Shown here piece by piece: positions 1-3,771 of a stretch of DNA of 5,839 nucleotides. The stretch covers positions 1 to 5,839 of the forward strand of contig JAPSGM010000127.1 in assembly GCA_031177555.1 (NCBI GenBank), read 5' to 3'. Positions within the stretch are counted from its first letter, which is position 1; the number at the start of each line of letters is the position of its first letter. The notes beneath the pieces are model-generated. The model saw only the letters and a program-made list of their open reading frames with translations, was not told the DNA's origin and searched no databases. This stretch comes from Chloroflexota bacterium (GTDB lineage: Bacteria; Chloroflexota; Limnocylindria; QHBO01). The translations under genes and the position numbers were made by a program.

Positions 1-102
1 TCCCTGGGCGAGGCGCCCGCGGAACCGCGCCGGGACCGCGACGCGGCCCCGGTCGTCCAGCGCGTGCCGGAACTCGCCGGTGAGGAAGGAGGCCCGTTCC
101 AT
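1..102 (-). CDS. mraZ: MraZ transcriptional regulator, N-terminal fragment
   Basis: MraZ is a DNA-binding repressor of the SpoVT/AbrB fold that controls the division and cell wall (dcw) cluster, usually including its own gene. Only the first 34 codons lie in the window; the gene runs off the left edge (family length is about 140-150 residues, two AbrB-like repeats). The visible part starts MERASFLTGEF and carries the hallmark L15-D-D-R-G-R20 followed by V-P-A-R-F-R, the conserved first-repeat motif of the family. The ATG at 102-100 is chosen because it puts the motif at the usual distance from the N-terminus. A GGTGAG at 116-111 lies 8 bases upstream and could act as a modest ribosome binding site. 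The identification is strengthened by the upstream TGGK repeats, which are the known kind of MraZ target. The rest of the dcw genes (mraW/rsmH, ftsL and so on) would be expected beyond position 1, but this cannot be seen. Confidence 0.87.
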   Translation of the reverse strand, partial: MERASFLTGEFRHALDDRGRVAVPARFRGRLAQG

Positions 103-112
103 CGGTATTGCT

Positions 113-147
113 CACCACTGCTCCCCATTTGGCCCCACTTTGGACCA
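113..147 (-). promoter_or_regulatory. MraZ operator: four TGGK boxes at 10-bp spacing
   Basis: Reading the minus strand, four boxes begin at 147 (TGGTC), 137 (TGGGG), 127 (TGGGG) and 117 (TGGTG), each exactly 10 bases from the next. The two central boxes match the TGGGN-N5-TGGGN arrangement described for MraZ operators in enterobacteria; the outer two are one-base variants (TGGT). The array lies between the predicted transcription start (near 150) and the mraZ start codon at 102, so bound MraZ would block its own promoter's early transcription. The last box overlaps the GGTGAG that may serve as ribosome binding site. The spacing and position are seen directly; binding is inferred. Confidence 0.78.
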
Positions 148-156
148 CAGGGCGCC

Positions 157-184
157 ATCATACAGGGCAGCGTCCACCCGTCAA
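157..184 (-). promoter_or_regulatory. mraZ promoter (sigma70-type)
   Basis: On the minus strand a -35 element TTGACG (184-179) is followed by a 16-base spacer and a -10 element TATGAT (162-157). These match the consensus at 5 of 6 bases each, unusually good for such GC-rich DNA. The expected start of transcription is near position 150, just before the first MraZ box, giving an untranslated leader of about 48 bases that is largely made up of the operator. Confidence 0.7.
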
Positions 185-219
185 GGGGTTTCGACGCGGA
201 TCCGGGGTACCTTCGTCCG

Positions 220-236
220 GGGACCGGCGGGGTCCC
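220..236 (-). terminator. Possible GC hairpin after the VWA gene
   Basis: A perfect 6-bp stem (GGGACC / GGTCCC) with a 5-base loop lies 30 bases beyond the stop codon of the VWA gene and upstream of the mraZ promoter. No T-run follows, so it is not a classical intrinsic terminator. A role in ending the VWA transcript before mraZ is only suggested by its position. Confidence 0.25.
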
Positions 237-265
237 GATGGGTCAGGCGCGATGGCCGCGAGCGC

Positions 266-1807
266 TCAGTTGGTGGAGGTGAGGCGCCCACCCTCGCCGC
301 TGACCGGGGAGCAGCTGGTGACCGAGCCGGGTCCGCCGGCATCGGACCCGAAGACGGTCATGCAGATCTCGTGGTCACCCTCGGCCAGCGACGGGATGAC
401 GTGATCGATGTCGATCGTGGCCGGACCCTCCCGTGGAAGCGATGGCGCCGCCGCCCCGGTGATATCGATCGGCGAACCGTCGTCTACCGTCAGCTCCAGT
501 CGCAGCAGCTGGGGAGCCACCACTGCACCGAGGATCTCGGGGAGCTGCGACAGGTCGATAACGGGGGTGCAGGTACCGCCGGTGAGGTCCGCCACGTCCT
601 GCATGCTGCCGAGCTCGTTCAGCTCCTCGCAGTGGGCATCGGGCCCGGCCGCGAAGGTCTGGAAGATGGCGGCGGTGGCGCAGGGCAGGGCGCTGGATAC
701 CGCCTCCCCGCCGCGATTTCTGCCGTCGGACAGGAAGACGACCAGGCGGTTGGGGCTGGTCGTGCCCTCGAGCACCTGGCACGCGGCGGTGATGCCGGCG
801 CTGAAGACCGTCGAGCCGCTTTCCGTCTCCGCCTCGGCGTGCACCCGGAAGCCGACCGGGCTGCCTCGCAGCCCGCCGAACGCCGACTCCATCGCCTCCA
901 CGATGTTCGGCGTCCCGTTGCCGTCGTCGTCCAGGCCCGGCGCCACGAGGTCCTGGGCGCCGTCCGCCGGCCCCAGGTCGGCGATCACGGCCCCGTTGGC
1001 GAAACCGACCAGGCCAACCTCGGCGACGGTTCCGTTGGCGACGGCCTGCTCGTTGAGCGCGGTCGCCGCAGCGATCGAGCAGTCGAGCGGGGTGCCCGAG
1101 CGGCCGTCGGCATTCTCGTCGTCGCCGCACCCGACGCCTCGCAGGATGCTGCCTGACAGGTCGAAGACGTAGACGAGCGTCGTATTGGGGACCGCCTCGG
1201 TCTCGCCGATGAAGGCGGTTGCGCGCAGCTGCTGGCCGTCGGCACTGGGCGCCGAGAGGCTGACCAGCTCCGCGCCCATGTTGGTCCCGGCTGGCAGGGC
1301 CAGGGACGCCGCCGAGGACGCCACCTGGCTGCGCAGGTACCAGTAGCCCGTCCCGCCGAGAGCGACGGCCAGCAGGACCACGGCCAGGACCGTCACCAGC
1401 GCCTGGCCACGACCCGAGCGCGCGGGAGCCTGGGCCACCGGCGGGGCGGTCGGGCGCGCGCGCGCCGGCAAAGGCGGGGGCGGCGCCGGCTGGGGTCGGC
1501 GCAGTGCCTCCAGCTCCTCGGTGGGGATGACCAGAACGCCGCGCAGGTAGCGCGGGCAGTTGCCGTAGCCGCGCTGCAGGCAGACCTTCTGCTGCTGCTC
1601 CGCGGAGAGCTCGGCGGGGTCCCCGAAGGCGTAACAGCGATGCTGATCGCTGACGCCATCCAGATACTCGGTCCGGGCTTCGGCCAGGCCGAGGAACGGG
1701 CAGACCGTGTCGGGACGCTTGGCCAGCTCCTTGAACAGCACGCGGCGCTCGGCCTCCCGCGCCGCCTCCTCCTCGCGCTGCTGCTTCTGCCTCCGACGTC
1801 CGAACAA
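266..1807 (-). CDS. Membrane-anchored VWA-domain protein with cytoplasmic four-cysteine domain
   Basis: The predicted product has 513 residues. Residues 1-35 are charged and probably helical (RRRQKQQREEE...). Residues 36-88 form a four-cysteine domain (C36-P-F-L-G-L, C58, C76, C84-P), a pattern I associate with Chloroflexota proteins. A Pro/Ala-rich linker (about 104-130) leads to one membrane helix (about 137-158). The basic N-terminus predicts N-inside topology. The outside part is a von Willebrand A domain: MIDAS D216-L-S218-G-S220, probable third MIDAS ligand T333, and LSDG with D361. It has two acidic, EF-loop-like insertions (D229-G235 and D293-G298). A beta-rich tail with no recognised fold follows (about 432-513). 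Eight cysteines lie outside the membrane (227, 243, 343, 376, 393, 413, 482, 499), enough for four disulfides. VWA domains usually bind proteins through a metal ion; the ligand here is unknown. The TTG start at 1807-1805 is preferred because AGGGGAG lies 6 bases upstream. The frame stays open to 2191, but that extension is low-complexity and would overlap the divergent gene. Confidence 0.82.
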   Translation of the reverse strand: MFGRRRQKQQREEEAAREAERRVLFKELAKRPDTVCPFLGLAEARTEYLDGVSDQHRCYAFGDPAELSAEQQQKVCLQRGYGNCPRYLRGVLVIPTEELEALRRPQPAPPPPLPARARPTAPPVAQAPARSGRGQALVTVLAVVLLAVALGGTGYWYLRSQVASSAASLALPAGTNMGAELVSLSAPSADGQQLRATAFIGETEAVPNTTLVYVFDLSGSILRGVGCGDDENADGRSGTPLDCSIAAATALNEQAVANGTVAEVGLVGFANGAVIADLGPADGAQDLVAPGLDDDGNGTPNIVEAMESAFGGLRGSPVGFRVHAEAETESGSTVFSAGITAACQVLEGTTSPNRLVVFLSDGRNRGGEAVSSALPCATAAIFQTFAAGPDAHCEELNELGSMQDVADLTGGTCTPVIDLSQLPEILGAVVAPQLLRLELTVDDGSPIDITGAAAPSLPREGPATIDIDHVIPSLAEGDHEICMTVFGSDAGGPGSVTSCSPVSGEGGRLTSTN

Positions 1808-1813
1808 TGCGTG

Positions 1814-1820
1814 CTCCCCT
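1814..1820 (-). promoter_or_regulatory. Ribosome binding site that fixes the VWA gene's TTG start
   Basis: AGGGGAG on the minus strand sits 6 bases before the TTG at 1807-1805. It is the clearest Shine-Dalgarno-like match in this open frame and is the main reason for choosing a non-ATG start and for rejecting the 128-codon upstream extension. Confidence 0.65.
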
Positions 1821-1921
1821 GGCGACGGGCACCTCTCAGCGGCCGAGGGAGGCGCCGCAGGCTGGAGTCTAGCGCTCCGCGCCCGCGCCGAGCAGGTCCC
1901 GGAGGGGGTACGAAGGCGCCA

Positions 1922-1951
1922 TTGAGGCACTGGCTCACGCGTGCCTAGGCT
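1922..1951 (+). promoter_or_regulatory. Possible promoter of the small cysteine-protein gene
   Basis: TTGAGG (1922-1927) and TAGGCT (1946-1951) are separated by 18 bases. The -10 is of the TANNNT kind common in GC-rich bacteria. Transcription would start near 1958, giving a leader of about 22 bases that contains GGAG at 1970-1973 before the ATG at 1980. The match is moderate, and positional fit to the gene is the main support. Confidence 0.38.
1925..1946. promoter_or_regulatory. Inverted repeat AGGCAC-N10-GTGCCT, operator-like
   Basis: A perfect 6-bp inverted repeat has arms at 1925-1930 and 1941-1946 whose centres are 16 bp apart, a spacing compatible with a dimeric regulator. It falls between the proposed -35 and -10 elements of the plus-strand gene. 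No regulator is recognised for this half-site, and a chance occurrence in GC-rich DNA is possible. Confidence 0.3.
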
Positions 1952-1979
1952 GGGCGCCGAAAGGGCCACGGAGCGCGCG

Positions 1980-2216
1980 ATGGCGATCGACTCGACAGGC
2001 ATACAGGTGCGGGCGCCGATCCCCCGCCGGGGACGGATTCGCCGCTGCCGCGTGCGCCACGTCTCGATCATCGCCGGCGCCGACCGCCCTACCGTCCAGG
2101 TGGAGTGCCTGCTGGGCGGTCCCGAGCATCCGCTGCCGCTGGGGACCATGGACGATGCGCGCGAGATCTGCAACGCCTGCACCGCCACCACCGTCTGGCG
2201 CCCGGACGAAGATTAG
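1980..2216 (+). CDS. Small cysteine-containing protein of unknown function
   Basis: The gene encodes 78 residues that I do not recognise. The ATG at 1980 is chosen over an in-frame GTG at 1941 because GGAG (1970-1973) lies 6 bases upstream, and the GTG lies inside the proposed promoter. The first third is basic (RAPIPRRGRIRRCRVRH); the second half is acidic and ordered-looking. Four cysteines occur: C23, C43, C64 and C67, the last two as a C-N-A-C pair, with H27 and H50 as further possible ligands. A small zinc-binding fold is therefore plausible but unproven. There is no signal peptide or membrane segment, so a cytoplasmic location is likely. It is the only plus-strand gene in the window, divergent from the VWA gene and ending 26 bases before the 3' end of rnpB, which is read towards it. 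The codons look like those of its neighbours, with G/C at most third positions. A wholly spurious frame is possible but less likely given the start signals. Confidence 0.62.
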   Translation: MAIDSTGIQVRAPIPRRGRIRRCRVRHVSIIAGADRPTVQVECLLGGPEHPLPLGTMDDAREICNACTATTVWRPDED

Positions 2217-2242
2217 ATGAGACATCCCGGCGCGCCTCACGT

Positions 2243-2554
2243 CCCTGGAGAGCGGCCTGTAAGCCGAGTTCTGTGCCCGGACCGATTCGCATCGGGCCGG
2301 TGACGGCCATCCATCTGAGCGACCTACCCGAGGGCTGAGCGAGCAGCCTCGACGCCCTCCTATTCGGTCTTGCTCCGGCTAGAGCTTGCCGCGTTTCACT
2401 CCTGCCGGCGAACCGGCAGGCATCGTCACTGTGGCGCTGGTCCTCGCCTCACGGCGGACGGGCGTTACCCGCTAGCCTGCTCTGTGGAGCTCGGACTTTC
2501 CTCGGACGCGGCCTTTCGACCGATGCGCCCGCGGCCGTCCGGCCGCCTCCAGGG
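2243..2554 (-). ncRNA. rnpB: RNase P RNA (catalytic subunit of ribonuclease P)
   Basis: RNase P RNA cleaves the 5' leader from precursor tRNAs. On the minus strand the universal elements appear in order: GAGGAAAGTCC (2503-2493), the GGGTAACGCCC of P8 (2470-2460), ACAGTGACGA (2432-2423), AGTGAAACG (2400-2392), GGAGCAAGACCGAATAGG (2376-2359), GGGTAGG (2329-2323), GATGGATGGCCGTC (2315-2302) and ACAGAACTCGGCTTA (2274-2260). The ends are set by P1, where CCCTGGAGGCGGCC (2554-2541) pairs with GGCCGCTCTCCAGGG (2257-2243), with one bulged base. P9 has a GTGA tetraloop, P12 is an 8-bp stem with a TTCG loop (2420-2401), and P15 is GAGGGC/GCCCTC. At about 312 nt it is short for type A (350-400). P13, P14 and P18 appear to be absent and no P16/P17 arm is evident, while an extra P19-like hairpin with a GCGA loop (2300-2277) is present. 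Identity is secure; the subtype is inferred. Confidence 0.96.
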
Positions 2555-2560
2555 CCTCAC

Positions 2561-2566
2561 ATTGTA
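2561..2566 (-). promoter_or_regulatory. rnpB promoter -10 element
   Basis: TACAAT on the minus strand ends 6 bases before position 2554, the first base of the P1 helix, so the predicted transcription start coincides with the 5' end of the RNA deduced independently from pairing. No good -35 hexamer is present at the usual distance (ACCGAA at 17 bp). It lies in the 57-base gap after the RNase H gene, giving rnpB its own transcription besides any read-through. Confidence 0.68.
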
Positions 2567-2573
2567 CTCGATT

Positions 2574-2587
2574 CGAACGGGTGTTCG
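2574..2587. promoter_or_regulatory. LexA/SOS-box-like palindrome at the rnpB promoter
   Basis: CGAACGGGTGTTCG (plus strand) has perfect 5-bp arms around four bases and matches the Gram-positive-type LexA box CGAAC-RNRY-GTTCG at every defined position. The flanking T at 2573 also agrees with the longer mycobacterial form. It begins 7 bases upstream of the rnpB -10, in the spacer between -10 and -35, where a bound repressor would exclude RNA polymerase. The sequence match is direct; LexA control of rnpB is inference and unusual, and no lexA gene is visible here. Confidence 0.45.
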
Positions 2588-2611
2588 GTAGCCGCCGAGG
2601 CAGCGTGCGGG

Positions 2612-3064
2612 TCAGCCGCGAGAATGGTCGATGGCCACGTTCGAGAGGCGGTCGGCCTCCCGGTTCAGCTCTCGCGGGACGTGGCCCACCGTGTACCCGG
2701 CGAGCTCCGCCAGCCGGGCCATGACCCGGGCGTGGATCGGCTTGAGGTCCGGGTGCTTGACCCGATAGCGTCCGGTGATCTGGCGCGCCACCAGCTCCGA
2801 GTCCAGCCGCAGGTCGACGTGGGTGGCCCCATGCCCCAGCGCCGCCTCGAGCGCCAGCTCCACGGCGGTCCATTCCGCGTAGTTGTTGGTGCGCTCGCCA
2901 AGGTACGTCGCGATCTCGGCGACCAGCGAGCCATCGGCGGCGTCGCGCAGCACGGCGCCGGCGCCGGCCGGGCCTGGATTCCCGCGTGCGGCGCCATCGG
3001 TGTGGATCAGGAGGCGCCGCGTACGCGGCGCCATCGGTCCTGCGGGGGTGGAGGCGTCACTCAC
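2612..3064 (-). CDS. rnhA: Ribonuclease H (type I family)
   Basis: RNase HI degrades the RNA strand of RNA:DNA hybrids in the cytoplasm, removing primers and R-loops. The 150-residue product has the four acidic catalytic residues in family order: D23 in TDGAARGNPG, E64 in TNNYAEW, D88 in RLDSELV, and D138 in NREADRLSN. The section around GRYRVKHPDLKP (98-109) matches the type seen in actinobacterial RNase H domains rather than the E. coli enzyme with its basic handle. The protein is a single domain without the phosphatase extension found in some actinobacteria. The GTG start at 3064 overlaps the end of sdhB by 8 bases (GTGAGTGA), pointing to translational coupling. An internal ATG (codon 11, at 3034) with AGGA only 3 bases upstream is the alternative and would still keep all motifs. 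Transcription is probably from the sdh promoter outside the window. Confidence 0.88.
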   Translation of the reverse strand: MSDASTPAGPMAPRTRRLLIHTDGAARGNPGPAGAGAVLRDAADGSLVAEIATYLGERTNNYAEWTAVELALEAALGHGATHVDLRLDSELVARQITGRYRVKHPDLKPIHARVMARLAELAGYTVGHVPRELNREADRLSNVAIDHSRG

Positions 3065-3767
3065 CGGAGACGGTCGAGATCTCGTTGGTGACTTCCATGA
3101 TCGCGCGGGTGATGCGGATGTCCCGCGGGCAGGCCTCGACGCAGTTGAAGACGGTCCGACAGCGCCACACCCCGTCGGGGTCGGCCATGATCTGGAGGCG
3201 CTCCTCGTGGGCGTGGTCGCGGGTGTCCATGATGAACCGATGGGCGTTCACGATCGCGGCCGGGCCCACGTACGCGCCGTCGGTCCAGAAGACGGGGCAG
3301 GCCGTGGTGCAGGCCGCGCACAGGATGCAGCGGCTGGTGTCCTCGTAGCGGGCGCGCTCCTCGGGGGACTGACGGCGTTCCCTGCCGTCCTCCGGCACCT
3401 CGTCGTTGACGAGGTACGGCATGACGCTGCGGTACTGCTCCCAGAACGGCTCCATGTCGACCAGCAGGTCCTTGATGACCGGCAGCCCCTTCATCGGCTC
3501 GACGGTGATGCGGGTCCCCGCGTCCTTGACCAGGTACTCGCAGGCGAGCAGGTTGCGCCCATTGATGAGCATCGCGTCGGAGCCGCACACGCCGTGCGCG
3601 CACGACCGTCGGAAGGTCAGCGTCCCGTCCTGGTACCACTTCACCTGGTGCAGCAGGTCCAGGACGCGGTCGGTGGGCTCGGCCTCGACGCGGTACGCCT
3701 CCCAGTGCGCCTCGGTGTCGGCCTCCGGGTTGAAGCGGCGGATGCGCAGCTCGACGTCCATGGTCAT
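3057..3767 (-). CDS. sdhB: Succinate dehydrogenase iron-sulfur subunit
   Basis: SdhB passes electrons from the flavin of SdhA to quinone at the membrane subunits. The 236-residue product has all three cluster motifs. The [2Fe-2S] site has C56, C61, D64 and C76, with Asp replacing the third Cys as also in E. coli SdhB. The [4Fe-4S] site is C147-x2-C150-x2-C153 with C157-P, although in the family C157 belongs to the third cluster. The [3Fe-4S] site is C203 and C209, with C213-P completing the second cluster. Length is normal for the family. At the quinone pocket W161 is kept (W163 in E. coli), but the places of E. coli W164 and H207 are T162 and R204. The WRCRT-FNC-ACP form resembles actinobacterial enzymes. 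The ATG at 3767 follows the sdhA stop by 4 bases, and a second ATG at codon 3 is possible. No strong ribosome binding site is seen, which suggests coupling to sdhA. The gene's end overlaps the RNase H start. Confidence 0.97.
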   Translation of the reverse strand: MTMDVELRIRRFNPEADTEAHWEAYRVEAEPTDRVLDLLHQVKWYQDGTLTFRRSCAHGVCGSDAMLINGRNLLACEYLVKDAGTRITVEPMKGLPVIKDLLVDMEPFWEQYRSVMPYLVNDEVPEDGRERRQSPEERARYEDTSRCILCAACTTACPVFWTDGAYVGPAAIVNAHRFIMDTRDHAHEERLQIMADPDGVWRCRTVFNCVEACPRDIRITRAIMEVTNEISTVSGE

Positions 3768-3771
3768 CGGG

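Larger units (their letters stand above)
1808..1979. other. Divergent intergenic region between the VWA gene and the small cysteine-protein gene
   Basis: These 172 bases separate two divergently read genes. For the VWA gene, a possible -10 TAGACT (1871-1866, minus strand) would place the start of transcription about 50 bases before the TTG codon; no convincing -35 is seen. For the plus-strand gene a promoter-like pair is listed separately. No RNA gene is recognised here. Confidence 0.4.

Noticed and set aside
80..1156. 358-codon plus-strand open frame opposite the VWA gene
   Set aside because: It is antisense to a gene with MIDAS and cysteine motifs; its product is repetitive Arg/Gly/Ala and it begins across the mraZ start and operator.
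1454..1465. (GC)6 dinucleotide run, possible Z-DNA or slippage site
   Set aside because: It lies in the Pro/Ala/Arg linker of the VWA protein, where such codon use is expected; there is no sign of frame disruption.
1808..2191. 128-codon upstream extension of the VWA frame
   Set aside because: It has no domain, overlaps the divergent gene and its promoter, and a strong ribosome binding site marks the TTG at 1807.
1935..2240. 101-codon minus-strand frame opposite the small cysteine protein
   Set aside because: Its product is low in complexity and lacks start signals; the plus-strand frame has a promoter-like pair, GGAG and a more protein-like sequence.
2555..2610. tRNA-like T-loop (GTTCGAATC, minus strand) near the rnpB promoter
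   Set aside because: No matching acceptor, D or anticodon stems can be formed; the sequence is explained by the SOS-box-like palindrome and the -10 element.
3567..3585. Missing third cysteine in the [2Fe-2S] motif of SdhB (GSD instead of GSC)
   Set aside because: Asp at this position is found in functional enzymes including E. coli SdhB, so it is not a defect.
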